A DNA stretch of 64,000 bases from Proteiniborus ethanoligenes (GCF_900107485.1 NZ_FNQE01000010.1:1-64000), one strand, 5' to 3'. Counted from the first letter of the stretch, positions 37,374 through 46,526 are shown. Notes: a model not told the origin generated them from the sequence alone. Made by a program: numbers and translations.

Positions 37374-37985
37374 TTATTTTACTTTGTTTTCCGGGTCTCC
37401 TGCTCCTACCCATGGATCTAATCCTTTTTCAAATGCATCAGTATATTCATCTATTGTCATAACTTTTGTAAATATACTAAGGTCTACTAATCCATGCTCA
37501 TGTTGCTCATCAGTTTTTGAATGAACTCCGTCACTTAATGTAATTACCTTATAAGCGTTAGCTAAAGCATCAGCAGCAGTAGATCTAACACATACGTTAG
37601 TCCATACTCCAGTAACAACAACAGTTTCTATAGCTTCTTCTCTTAAGAATAAATCTAAGTCAGTATGCCAGAAAGCACTATGTCTTCTCTTTTGAACTAT
37701 ATATTCACCTTGCTCTGGATATAATTCTTTAATAAAATCTGATCCCCATGTTCCTTTTATAGCATGAACTGGTCTCACTCTAAAATCTGCATCCTTTTCT
37801 CTATGAGCTTCTTGGATATGAACCAGTTGAACATCATCTTTTCCTTGAGCATTTCTTTCTCTTACCCATTTAAATAATTTTTGAAGATTTGGAGTTATTT
37901 TTGCTGTACCTTCACAGTATAGTGCCCCTTTTTCGTTTGCAAAGTCATTTAACATGTCTATAATTAATATTGCATGTCTTGCCAT
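37374..37985 (-). CDS. Isochorismatase-fold cysteine hydrolase (amidohydrolase)
   Basis: This protein of about 203 residues has the catalytic triad of the family: Asp in LIIDMLNDF, a Lys around VQKRRHSAFWHTDL, and the nucleophile Cys in VVTGVWTNVCVRSTAADA. Relatives hydrolyse N-carbamoyl and other amides (N-carbamoylsarcosine amidase, nicotinamidase, ureidoacrylate hydrolase). That makes it a good candidate for removing the ureido group from 4-ureido-5-imidazolecarboxylate, which is inference. The ATG at 37985 has GGGAG 8 nt upstream. Confidence 0.87.
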   Translation of the reverse strand: MARHAILIIDMLNDFANEKGALYCEGTAKITPNLQKLFKWVRERNAQGKDDVQLVHIQEAHREKDADFRVRPVHAIKGTWGSDFIKELYPEQGEYIVQKRRHSAFWHTDLDLFLREEAIETVVVTGVWTNVCVRSTAADALANAYKVITLSDGVHSKTDEQHEHGLVDLSIFTKVMTIDEYTDAFEKGLDPWVGAGDPENKVK

Positions 37986-38036
37986 TTTCATCTCTCCCTT
38001 TATTTAAATTTAAAATTTGTTTTTTGTATTTTTTTC

Positions 38037-38077
38037 TAAGTGTGGCCTATGTTTTTACATAAGCCACACTTATTTTT
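38037..38077 (+). terminator. Hairpin with antisense-side T-run after the hydantoinase-like gene
   Basis: TAAGTGTGGC (38037-38046) pairs with GCCACACTTA (38063-38072), with a further inner stem and one mismatch, followed on the plus strand by TTTTT. On the minus-strand mRNA the hairpin is followed by an A-rich stretch, not U. Confidence 0.6.
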
Positions 38078-38090
38078 AGTTCAATATGGT

Positions 38091-39686
38091 TTAGTAAGTT
38101 ATTGTTCTAGGTAAAACCTGAATGCTTTGTCTCTTAACGAATCTACCAAATCCAGGCTTTACTTGAATTCCTCTAATGCCTCTTACATGCTTATCTATTA
38201 CTTCTGGATGTTCCTTTCTATAGCTTCTTTCGTATTCAGCGCTATATAAGTTAGGGAAGTTTTTAAATATTTCTGGATATCTTTCTCTAACTCCTTCTGG
38301 ATATTCATGAACTATAGTCTTTAGTTCTTCATCAGTTAGTGATGCTAATGTGCTTTCATCTACGTCTTTATATACTAAATGTCCACGAACTATTGTTTTC
38401 TCTACTCTTCCTTGTAGCTCCATGCCTTCAAGTGGAGTATACCCACACATTGAAGCTTGTTTCTTAGGCTCTATAACCCATCTTTTATCTAGGTCAATTA
38501 TAGTAAAGTCAGCATCTGAGCCTATGTGTAATGCACCTTTTTTAGGATATAATCCATAATGTTTAGCAGCATTAGTTGATAGGATATCTACTAGCTTGCT
38601 TAGTGAAATTCTTCCTTTATTGTATCCTTCGCTAACTATAACAGGCACCATAGTTTCAACTCCAGGTATTCCTGGGAATGCTGTCCATATATTTAAGCCT
38701 TCTTTTATCTTTTCACTTTCTAATTCATAAGGAGCATGGTCAGTAGCTATGAAATCAATACTTCCATTTCTAATTCCTTCCCACTGCTCTTCATTATCTC
38801 GTTTAGTTCTTAACGGTGGAGCTATCTTAGCATTTGCACCATGTATTGTCATAGACTCTTGATAGTTTAAGGTTAAATAGTGAGGACAAGATTCTGAAGT
38901 TACGTTTAAGCCCCTCTTCTTTGCTTCTCCTACTAATTTTGCACCTATACCAGTACTCATGTGAACTATGTGTAGTCTAGCACCTGATGCTTCTGCAAAG
39001 CTAATGCCTAGTTCTATAGCAACTTTTTCAGCTAATTCCATTCTAGCTTCTGCCCAAGCTGGTCCGTCCATACGTCCTTCTTTTTGGAACTCTTTTACAT
39101 AATAGTCACACATAGCAAAGTTTTCAGCATGAATTCCTATTGGAAGACCTGTTTTTGCAACCGCTCTAAATGCTTCATACATTTCAGGGTCAGTAACTCT
39201 TGGATAGGTTGGAACTGATGGAGTCATATAAACCTTAAATGCAACTACTCCATAATCAGCTTGTTCTTGAACATTGTGTAGCCAGCCTTCTCTTACATCT
39301 TCTCCAGTGACTCCACCCCACATAGCAAAGTCAACTAATGCTTGTGGCTGACATACGTCTATTTTAAGCTTTAATTCATCAACACTTCTTGCTGATGGAA
39401 CAGAACAACATGGCATATCTATAATTGTTGTAATTCCACCTGCTGCTGCTGCTGTTCCTGTTAAGAAATTCTCTCTATGAGGAAAGCCTTGATACATAAA
39501 GTGAGTATGTGAATCAATACATCCCGGTAAAGTAAGATGACCTCCAGCGTCTATAACGTTTTTAGCCTCTATTCCGTCAACACAGTCTGTAAATCCTGCT
39601 ATTTTTTCATCTTTTACTAGAATATTAGTTAAAACAGTATTGTCCCCTTGAGGTATTCTAGCATTTTTAAGAATCATATCATACAT
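38091..39686 (-). CDS. Hydantoinase/allantoinase-like cyclic amidohydrolase
   Basis: This 531-residue binuclear-metal amidohydrolase opens cyclic amides. Metal ligands are visible: DSHTHF, the carboxylated Lys in AFKVYMT, His in IHAEN and LHIVHMST, and Asp in ATDHAPY. The core ends near residue 450. A C-terminal extension of ~80 residues (YPE-rich, with many Arg/Tyr and ending in a Lys/Arg tail) is not usual in dihydropyrimidinases and may interact with the shell. In this operon it is the best candidate for xanthine amidohydrolase, the ring-opening first step of purine fermentation. Allantoinase or dihydropyrimidinase activity is the alternative. GGAGG precedes the ATG. Confidence 0.88.
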   Translation of the reverse strand: MYDMILKNARIPQGDNTVLTNILVKDEKIAGFTDCVDGIEAKNVIDAGGHLTLPGCIDSHTHFMYQGFPHRENFLTGTAAAAGGITTIIDMPCCSVPSARSVDELKLKIDVCQPQALVDFAMWGGVTGEDVREGWLHNVQEQADYGVVAFKVYMTPSVPTYPRVTDPEMYEAFRAVAKTGLPIGIHAENFAMCDYYVKEFQKEGRMDGPAWAEARMELAEKVAIELGISFAEASGARLHIVHMSTGIGAKLVGEAKKRGLNVTSESCPHYLTLNYQESMTIHGANAKIAPPLRTKRDNEEQWEGIRNGSIDFIATDHAPYELESEKIKEGLNIWTAFPGIPGVETMVPVIVSEGYNKGRISLSKLVDILSTNAAKHYGLYPKKGALHIGSDADFTIIDLDKRWVIEPKKQASMCGYTPLEGMELQGRVEKTIVRGHLVYKDVDESTLASLTDEELKTIVHEYPEGVRERYPEIFKNFPNLYSAEYERSYRKEHPEVIDKHVRGIRGIQVKPGFGRFVKRQSIQVLPRTITY

Positions 39687-39743
39687 CTTTTTTTCCTCCT
39701 TTTTATTGTAATTTACAGCTTGATATCGTTTTCACGTTTTTTA

Positions 39744-39786
39744 ACAAACTGGAGAGTCTAACTCTCCTAGTTTGTCAATATTTTTT
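39744..39786 (+). terminator. Hairpin with antisense-side T-run after fhs
   Basis: ACAAACT/AGTTTGT (39744-39750 / 39769-39775) and GGAGAGT/ACTCTCC (39751-39757 / 39761-39767) stack into one stem with a single bulge. T6 follows on the plus strand and overlaps the fhs stop; the coding strand has an A-run after it. Confidence 0.6.
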
Positions 39787-41455
39787 AGAACAATCCAACT
39801 ATGGTACCATCTGGAAGAATATCCATTTTATTTGCTGCTGGTACTTTTGGTAATCCTGGCATTGTCATAACTTCTCCTGTAAGTGCTACTATAAATCCTG
39901 CACCTGCTGACAATCTTAATTCTCTTACAGTTATATTAAATCCTGATGGTCTTCCTAACAATGATGCATCATCTGATAAAGAGTATTGAGTTTTTGCCAT
40001 ACATATAGGCATCTTGTCTAATCCTAGTCCCTCTAGTGTCTTTATCATTTTTTCTGCACCTTTTGTAAATGTAACTCCGTCAGCACCATATACTTCTTTT
40101 GCTATTTTCTCAATTTTTTCTTTTATTGGTAGCTCAACATCGTATAATGTTTTGAAGTTTGATTCTTTACTTTCTACTACTTCTATTACCTTTTTAGCTA
40201 GTTCAACTCCACCTTCTCCACCATTTGCCCACACATCTGATATTGCTACCTCTGCTCCTAGAGCTTTTACCTTTTGGAATACTAGGTCCAGCTCTGCCTG
40301 TGTATCTGTCGGGAATTTGTTTATTGCTACTACTGATGGAACTCCAAACTTCCCTACGTTTTCTATGTGTTTTTCTAGGTTTTCTAATCCTTTCTCTAAT
40401 GCATTTAGATTTTCTGTACCTAGGTCAGCTTTTGCTACTCCTCCATGCATCTTTAATGCTCTTACTGTAGCTACTATTACTGCTGCCGCTGGTTTTAAGC
40501 CTGCAAATCTACATTTTATATCGAAGAACTTTTCTGCACCTAGGTCAGCACCAAATCCTGCTTCTGTAACTGCATAGTCTCCTAGCTTTAATGCCATTTT
40601 AGTTGCTAATATGCTGTTACATCCATGAGCAATATTGGCAAATGGACCTCCGTGAATTAATGCTGGTGTATTCTCAAGAGTTTGCACTAGGTTTGGTTTT
40701 ATTGCATCTTTTAATATTAGTGCCAAAGCTCCAGTTGCTTCTAAGTCTTTTGCTCTTACTGGCTCTCCCTCTAGATTGTATGCTACCACCATGTTACCTA
40801 ATCTTTCTTTTAAATCGTCTAAATCATTAGCTAAACATAAGATAGCCATTATCTCTGATGCTACTGTTATGTCAAATCCATCCTGCCTTGGAACGCCTTC
40901 TGTTCTTCCGCCCAAGCCAATAACTATATTTCTTAGTGCACGGTCGTTCATATCAACTACTCTTTTCCATGCAATTCTTCTTGTGTCTATGTTAAGTGCG
41001 TTTCCTTGATGTATATGGTTATCTAGTAATGCAGCTAGTAAGCTATGTGCTGATGTAATTGCATGGAAGTCTCCTGTAAAGTGTAGGTTTATGTCCTCCA
41101 TTGGAACTACTTGTGCATATCCTCCACCTGCTGCTCCACCCTTTACTCCAAAAGATGGTCCTAAAGATGGTTCTCTTAATGCTGTTATAGTTTTTTTACC
41201 TAATTTGTTAAGACCCATGCTTAAGCCTATGTTTGTTGTTGTCTTACCTTCTCCCGCTGGAGTAGGATTTATCGCTGTTACTAATATTAATTTTCCATCT
41301 GGTTTGTCCTTTAGTCTGTCAAATACCCCTAATGATACTTTTGCTTTATACTTTCCATATAACTCTAACTCATCTTCTAATAGTCCTATGCTTTCTGCCA
41401 CTTCTGATATAGGCTTCATTGTAGCTTCTTGTGCTATTTGAACATCTGTTTTCAC
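39785..41455 (-). CDS. fhs: Formate--tetrahydrofolate ligase
   Basis: This 556-residue formyl-THF synthetase interconverts formate + THF + ATP with 10-formyl-THF + ADP + Pi. It has the P-loop [18 protein letters not shown] near residue 67, [35 protein letters not shown] (stated by region ~95-130), and the usual C-terminus. In purine fermentation it runs in the ATP-forming direction, using formyl groups released from purine carbon. The start is a GTG with GGAGGAG 8 nt upstream. It lies between the amidohydrolase and formiminotransferase genes. Confidence 0.97.
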   Translation of the reverse strand: MKTDVQIAQEATMKPISEVAESIGLLEDELELYGKYKAKVSLGVFDRLKDKPDGKLILVTAINPTPAGEGKTTTNIGLSMGLNKLGKKTITALREPSLGPSFGVKGGAAGGGYAQVVPMEDINLHFTGDFHAITSAHSLLAALLDNHIHQGNALNIDTRRIAWKRVVDMNDRALRNIVIGLGGRTEGVPRQDGFDITVASEIMAILCLANDLDDLKERLGNMVVAYNLEGEPVRAKDLEATGALALILKDAIKPNLVQTLENTPALIHGGPFANIAHGCNSILATKMALKLGDYAVTEAGFGADLGAEKFFDIKCRFAGLKPAAAVIVATVRALKMHGGVAKADLGTENLNALEKGLENLEKHIENVGKFGVPSVVAINKFPTDTQAELDLVFQKVKALGAEVAISDVWANGGEGGVELAKKVIEVVESKESNFKTLYDVELPIKEKIEKIAKEVYGADGVTFTKGAEKMIKTLEGLGLDKMPICMAKTQYSLSDDASLLGRPSGFNITVRELRLSAGAGFIVALTGEVMTMPGLPKVPAANKMDILPDGTIVGLF

Positions 41456-41554
41456 TAAGCTTTCTCCTCCTCAGGTTTATTTTCTATATTTACTATATTT
41501 CTTTTTATATTATCCTATGGAACCGAGATTGTACCCTTAACTAAAGGAGTTTAA

Positions 41555-42499
41555 TTACTCCATTAAATGTGTTTCTAATATTTGGTCTCTTCTAAATCCT
41601 TCTAATCCTAAGTAGTATTCTAATGAATTTATAATATATTCAAGCTTTATTGGCCCTACTACCTCTGAGCCTGTTACTGGTATTCCATATCTTGCTGCTT
41701 CTTGTTTTACTAACTCAAACACTCTATACATTGGAGTGTTTTGGCAATCAAACATATTTACCGATACTACTACTCCTTCTCTTTCTGGGAACTTGATTCC
41801 GACTGCTCTTGTTGTTGAGAATCCACCACTTGGTCCTCTAACTGCTTTAGCTATTTTCTTTGCTATTTCTAGATTTTCTGTTGCTAAAAACACATTATAT
41901 GCTGTCAGCCCTTCAGCTTCTGCACTTACTATTGTAGCTCCTGCTTTGTCACTTAGTAAGCCATCCTTGCTTAGGTCTGGTTTTCTTGATTCATATTCTA
42001 CTTTTCTTGATTCATCATCTTTTATTTCTTTTAATAAAGCATTTAATCCTTCATATTGTCCTTTTCTAATAAAAGCTAAGGCTTTTCTTTCTTCTGTTCT
42101 CGCATTTTCAGCTGCAAAGAATACAGGTACTCCTGTTTTTTCATGTAACTCATGTCCTATTTCTTCTGCTAGCTTTACACATTCTTCTACTGTAATATTT
42201 TTGAATGGGAATAGAGGTATAGTGTCTTGTGAGCCTATTCTTGGATGTGTTCCTTTTTGCTCTTCCATATTGATTAGTTCTATGGATTTTGCAGCCATAT
42301 TAAGAAGTGCTACTTTTAGCGGTGCTGGTTCTCCTATAATTGTAACAACTGTTCTGTTAAAGTCATGCTCTGGTTCATAGCTTACTAGCTTTACACCTTC
42401 TACCTTTCTAACTTCTTCTACAACTGCTTCAATTACTTCTTTTCTTCTTCCGTCACTAAAATTAGGTACTGCTAAGATATACTGTTTTTCTGCAGACAT
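41555..42499 (-). CDS. Formiminotransferase (FTCD N-terminal family), probably glycine formiminotransferase
   Basis: This 314-residue protein has both formiminotransferase subdomains: YILAVPNFSDGRRKEVIEA at the start, ENARTEERKALAFIRKGQYEG in the middle, and ARYGIPVTGSEVVGPI. It moves a formimino group from an amino acid to THF. Annotation pipelines would call it glutamate formiminotransferase. With no histidine-degradation genes nearby and a purine-fermentation context, formiminoglycine is the more likely donor (inference). GGAGG precedes the ATG; it is the first gene of the long minus-strand run towards the BMC genes. Confidence 0.9.
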   Translation of the reverse strand: MSAEKQYILAVPNFSDGRRKEVIEAVVEEVRKVEGVKLVSYEPEHDFNRTVVTIIGEPAPLKVALLNMAAKSIELINMEEQKGTHPRIGSQDTIPLFPFKNITVEECVKLAEEIGHELHEKTGVPVFFAAENARTEERKALAFIRKGQYEGLNALLKEIKDDESRKVEYESRKPDLSKDGLLSDKAGATIVSAEAEGLTAYNVFLATENLEIAKKIAKAVRGPSGGFSTTRAVGIKFPEREGVVVSVNMFDCQNTPMYRVFELVKQEAARYGIPVTGSEVVGPIKLEYIINSLEYYLGLEGFRRDQILETHLME

Positions 42500-43103
42500 T
42501 TACATTCCTCCTTATTTATTTAAACAACATTTTAATAATTATTAATTTTAATAGTTGTTTTTTATCCAAATGCTGTAATCTTATCTCCTTTAAATTTATA
42601 ATACCATAAACATTAGTCATTTACCTTTGTTGGTTTTATATAAATCATTAGTATTTTTAAACAAATTTTTGCAAGGAATTTTGTATAACATTGACAACCT
42701 GAATCTGGCCTTAAACTAAGGTTTTTCTTCTATGCGTTTATCCTTCTAAATTTTTTGATTTTTTTCGTTGTTTTCTGCACCATCAATCCTTAATTAATTT
42801 ATCTGTTCTATTTTTTTGTTAATAATCAATGAACCATTATTATATATTTAAATGTATAATAGGATTGAATGGTAAAATATAAGTATCTTATCTAAAAGAG
42901 AGTAAAATAACGTAATTATGTTATAATAAAAAAAAGATTAATATCTCTCAAAATATTATGTGCTATTTCCTAATATTAGATACAAATGATCTGCTATATT
43001 TTTTACCCATTATTTAGTTAAAATAACTGTTGGATTTTTATTTCTATGGGTAGTTAATAAAATAAGTACAAGTAAATTATAATTAAAGGAAGGAGTGTTA
43101 ATA
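42500..43103. other. 604-bp divergent intergenic region, catabolic promoter region
   Basis: This very AT-rich stretch holds no convincing ORF. It lies between the divergent formiminotransferase run (minus) and the cyclase gene (plus) and should carry both promoters. Weak candidates are TTGGAT near 43032 with an A/T -10 about 18 nt later for the plus gene. No riboswitch or long inverted repeat was recognised. It is a plausible PucR-regulated region, since pucR lies just past the cyclase gene. Confidence 0.35.
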
Positions 43104-43799
43104 ATGAGTTTAAAGCTTATTGATTTGACCCAAGATATTTATGAGGGAATGCCTTTATATGGTATCCATCAAAAAACCTTTATTATGACAAATCAAACAC
43201 ATGAGCAAAATCAAAAAGCCACAGGAAGCCCAACTTTAGGTTTTTATGCTAGAAACATTCTTATGAGTGAGCATTGCGGTACTCATAGTGATGCTGTTTT
43301 AGAATTCAAGCCAGGTGGTGCTGATATTATCGAAATGCCAATAGAGTGCTTTTATGGAAGTGCTATATGTGTAGATTTAACTCACATAAGATATCCTGAT
43401 TACATAGAGGTTAAAGACTTAAAGCAAGCTTTGGCTAAATCTGGACAGGAAATTAGAAAAGGAGATATATTCCTTATGTATACTGGCTTATATAACAGAA
43501 GCTATGGTACGCCAGCGTATGAAAACTACTATACTGGATTAAGCTATGATGCTGCAAAGTGGCTTGCTGAGCAAGGAGTTGTAAATATAGGTGTGGATGC
43601 ACCTGCTATAGATCAAACTCCTGATGATTTGAATTTTTCTGGGCACTTGGTTTGTGGTGAATATAATATTACTAACACAGAAAATCTTTGCAATTTAGAT
43701 AAGGTTGTTAATAAGCGTTTCTTGTACTTTGGACTTCCTTTAAGAATACGTGGAGGTACTGGCTCCCCAATTCGTGCAGTTGCGTTGTTAGAAGAGTAA
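43104..43799 (+). CDS. Cyclase-family (kynurenine formamidase/isatin hydrolase fold) metal hydrolase
   Basis: This 231-residue member of the PF04199 'cyclase' family has the metal-binding motif SEHCGTHSDAV (HxGTHxD) around residues 55-65 and a GVDAPAID block near residue 170. The family hydrolyses amides, including ring opening of the lactam isatin. It is therefore a sensible candidate for 4-imidazolonase, which opens 4-imidazolone to formiminoglycine; this is inference. The start at 43104 has AAGGAAGGAG 8 nt upstream; an earlier GTG lies inside that site. A terminator follows. Confidence 0.85.
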   Translation: MSLKLIDLTQDIYEGMPLYGIHQKTFIMTNQTHEQNQKATGSPTLGFYARNILMSEHCGTHSDAVLEFKPGGADIIEMPIECFYGSAICVDLTHIRYPDYIEVKDLKQALAKSGQEIRKGDIFLMYTGLYNRSYGTPAYENYYTGLSYDAAKWLAEQGVVNIGVDAPAIDQTPDDLNFSGHLVCGEYNITNTENLCNLDKVVNKRFLYFGLPLRIRGGTGSPIRAVALLEE

Positions 43800-43800
43800 T

Positions 43801-43831
43801 AGCGGCCACTATTTGGCCGCTTTATTTTTTT
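43801..43831 (+). terminator. Terminator after the cyclase gene
   Basis: AGCGGCC (43801-43807) pairs with GGCCGCT (43815-43821), followed by TTATTTTTTT. The T-run overlaps the stop of the convergent pucR gene. Confidence 0.85.
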
Positions 43832-45495
43832 AGTAGCTGTTTAATTTTCAGAGCAATTTCTAGGTTTAATCTATCACTAGGATTTTCTAGGCTCATTTTA
43901 GTTATTTCATTTATCCTTTGTATTCTATATAGTACTGTATTGTAATGTGTATATAGAAAGTCTGACATTTTCTTTAAATTCCCATTGTTTTCAAAAAAGG
44001 CTTCTAGAGTTTTAACTAGCTCTGTTGACTTTTTTTCGTCATACTCAACTAGTGGCTTTAGTGTTGTGTTATAGAATTTTATCAATTCATCTTCTATATT
44101 ATCTTGACATAATATTTTAAATATTCCTAAATGCTCAAAGCTTGTAATAGCATTTTGATTCAATATCTTTCCAGTACTTATGGCTTTTACCGAATCAAGA
44201 TAGCTGTTATTAAAGTTCTCTAAGCCTTCATAAGGTCTTCCGATACCTATTCTAAAATCCAAATTGTTGAATTTTTCAATTATCTCTTGAAACTTCTTAT
44301 TTATTTCTTCTATTAAAATATCTAGCTTTGTATCTTTTTTTAATGATAATAGGATTTGTATCCGTTCAGTTTTACTTACTACTATACCATTAATTCCAAA
44401 TTGTTTAATTATGTTTCTATCTATTAAATCATGAATTTTTGTTATGTAATGCTGCATTTCTCCCGAAGTAATATCTACTTTACTTAAATTCTCTTCTTTG
44501 CTCTTTATCTTTAGTGTTATGCTTAAAAACCTATCTTTTTTGTTTATATTGAAAAAAGAAGCTCTCTCTATGGCCTTTTCCACTCTTCTATCCTCAAGAG
44601 ATATTAAATCCTCTAAAAATTCAGATTTGTATCTATTCTCTACTTCTCTAACAGAAAGAGCTTTAAGTATTTCAAGTGCCATAGTAGTTGAGGCAATTTC
44701 AAGAACAGATAAATCATAGCCACCTAAAGGTGTATTAATAGACCATGCAACTATATGCCCATATATACTATCCTTAGCAACTATAGGCAAAATCATTCTT
44801 TTTATGTATTTACCACCTATTAGCTCATTACTTTCTTCTAATTTTTTTTCCTTTGACCTATCTATATTAGGATCAAAAAACTTAGTCGCATTCTCTAATA
44901 GAAGCTCTTTTATTGAGTCATCTACATAATCAAACTGTACTATAGTTTCTTCTGGAAATTCAAACTTCACATAAACAGGATTTTTTACGCTATCACTTAT
45001 TAGCTTAGTAATTTGATTTGAGTTTGCCCCTTTAAGCATAGCATCCATAAATTGTTCATAGATTTTTTCTATTTTCTTTAATAGATAGGATTGTCTATTA
45101 AATATTTCATTAAATAAAGGAGTCATTATATCAGAAAGTGGTATTGAGTAGTGTAAATCTATGATTGGAAAATTTAAATCATCTGCTAATTTAATTACTT
45201 CCTCTGGAAGTTCATTTAAATATGGATAAATTTTTATACCTATGCCTGCCAGCTTTTTTTTAGAGCATTCTCTAATAAGATTCTTTTGTTCTTCTATATT
45301 ATCTTTCTTAAATGAATATGCAGTAGTTAAAAGCAATTCACCTTCATCTACCCAGCTTAGTATATCAGGGTCAGCCATAACATTAACCTTTGATATAGTA
45401 TTTCTAATGCCTTTAAACCCTGCTACCAGCTTGCAGTTTTTCATATATTCCATGTTTAAAGCATCTTCTATAGTAATTCCATTTTGTCTACCCAT
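43822..45495 (-). CDS. PucR-family transcriptional regulator
   Basis: This 557-residue regulator has an N-terminal purine-catabolism-regulator domain (TIEDALNMEYMKNCKLVAGFKG), a central CdaR/GGDEF-like region (~290-430), and a C-terminal PucR helix-turn-helix with NLKKMSDFLYTHYNTVLYRIQRI. PucR proteins control purine degradation in Bacillus. Its position inside the catabolic cluster, between the cyclase and cyclodeaminase genes, suggests it responds to a purine intermediate and acts on the 42500-43103 or 46228-46526 promoters. That is inference. Confidence 0.9.
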   Translation of the reverse strand: MGRQNGITIEDALNMEYMKNCKLVAGFKGIRNTISKVNVMADPDILSWVDEGELLLTTAYSFKKDNIEEQKNLIRECSKKKLAGIGIKIYPYLNELPEEVIKLADDLNFPIIDLHYSIPLSDIMTPLFNEIFNRQSYLLKKIEKIYEQFMDAMLKGANSNQITKLISDSVKNPVYVKFEFPEETIVQFDYVDDSIKELLLENATKFFDPNIDRSKEKKLEESNELIGGKYIKRMILPIVAKDSIYGHIVAWSINTPLGGYDLSVLEIASTTMALEILKALSVREVENRYKSEFLEDLISLEDRRVEKAIERASFFNINKKDRFLSITLKIKSKEENLSKVDITSGEMQHYITKIHDLIDRNIIKQFGINGIVVSKTERIQILLSLKKDTKLDILIEEINKKFQEIIEKFNNLDFRIGIGRPYEGLENFNNSYLDSVKAISTGKILNQNAITSFEHLGIFKILCQDNIEDELIKFYNTTLKPLVEYDEKKSTELVKTLEAFFENNGNLKKMSDFLYTHYNTVLYRIQRINEITKMSLENPSDRLNLEIALKIKQLLKK

Positions 45496-45588
45496 TTTTA
45501 TCCTCTCCTAAATAAAGGTTAGGTTATTTTAAATAAATACAAGATAAGGAGGTCAATAAATAACCCCCCTACCTAAAAGCCCTAATAA

Positions 45589-46227
45589 TTATTGTAATTT
45601 TTCGTACACTATTTTTAATGTTTCTTCTTTAAGCTCTTTACCTTCTTTAAGTAATGCTTCACATTCTTTTTTAATTTCGGCAACAAAGGCTTGGTCGCTT
45701 ATTCCACCTAGATTGATTAATACATTAAACAATGCCCCTTCTAACCCTGCACATGCAAGTAATGCACCTACGCCAACGTCTGTTATGGCATTTGGATTGC
45801 CATATAAGCCAAATGCTTTTTGAAGCTTTAGTACTTCAAGAGATTCTTTAGCTGCATCTAGAGGAACTTCCATAGCTTTTTTTAGTGCTTCTTCCATAGC
45901 AGCTTTTCTAGTAGCCTTTTCTTCATCTGTTTCTTTTGGAAGCTTCATTGCGTCCATGTAATCGTTAAATGCGGTTGTGTCTTCATCGATTAACTCGTTT
46001 AATCTTTGAATATGTCTTCCAACTTTTTCGAAGTTTCTGTCAATTATAGCCTTTTGATCTTCTTCTAAGGCATTATAAGCTTTTCTTCCTATTGTCAAGT
46101 TACCAACCATTGAAGTCAATGCAGCTCCTAAGCCACTTGCTAAAGCAGATACACTTCCGCCACCTGGAGCTGGATCTTTACTAGCTACAGCAGCAACAAA
46201 ATCCTTAACAGTCTTTTCAACTAACAT
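45589..46227 (-). CDS. FTCD_C family formimino-THF cyclodeaminase / methenyl-THF cyclohydrolase
   Basis: This 212-residue all-helical protein starts with the family motif KDFVAAVASKDPAPGGGSVSALASGLGAALTSMVGNLT. Two activities occur in this family: formimino-THF cyclodeaminase (releasing ammonia and methenyl-THF) and FchA methenyl-THF cyclohydrolase of acetogens. The pathway here needs both, and the sequence alone does not decide. Cyclodeaminase is favoured by the formiminotransferase gene nearby. GGAGG precedes the ATG. Confidence 0.88.
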   Translation of the reverse strand: MLVEKTVKDFVAAVASKDPAPGGGSVSALASGLGAALTSMVGNLTIGRKAYNALEEDQKAIIDRNFEKVGRHIQRLNELIDEDTTAFNDYMDAMKLPKETDEEKATRKAAMEEALKKAMEVPLDAAKESLEVLKLQKAFGLYGNPNAITDVGVGALLACAGLEGALFNVLINLGGISDQAFVAEIKKECEALLKEGKELKEETLKIVYEKLQ

Positions 46228-46389
46228 CTTATTCCTCCTTAGATATTATGTATTTATTTTATATTGTTTATTAGATTACTACAATTTATTCATAGTTTAT
46301 CATAACTCATAATCAAAGTCTATGTATAATTTTCATAACTAATTTCTTTAAAATACTCTCTTTTTCCAAAAAATTAATCACTATAAGCA

Positions 46390-46526
46390 TTGACTTGACT
46401 AGCTTGAAGCTAATACTCCTTAATAATATTGTCTTTCCTTGCTTTAGTAAAAGAAGGTAAGCGTTTTCTTTTTATAAATATTTCAAATACTAATAAATAT
46501 ATATATTAAAGGAGGATTGCTTACAG
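46390..46526 (+). promoter_or_regulatory. Putative promoter with palindromic operator before the permease
   Basis: TTGACTTGACT (46390-46400) provides overlapping -35-like hexamers, and TAATACT/TTAATAAT downstream are possible -10 sites. The palindrome TAGCTT-G-AAGCTA (46400-46412) lies in the spacer, a classic repressor or activator position. The ribosome site AAAGGAGGA lies just before the ATG at 46527. The rest of 46228-46389 is plain AT-rich DNA between divergent genes. No purine riboswitch was seen. Confidence 0.4.

Noticed and set aside
40014-40577. Long plus-strand frame inside fhs, and similar ones inside ftcD, moaA, moeA and the NCS2 permease gene
   Set aside because: They are mirror frames of highly conserved minus- or plus-strand genes, with Ser/Pro-rich composition and no motifs.
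41555-46227. Histidine utilisation (hut) cluster
   Set aside because: Formiminotransferase and FTCD_C proteins are present, but no histidase, urocanase or imidazolonepropionase lies in the window; the neighbours are purine genes.
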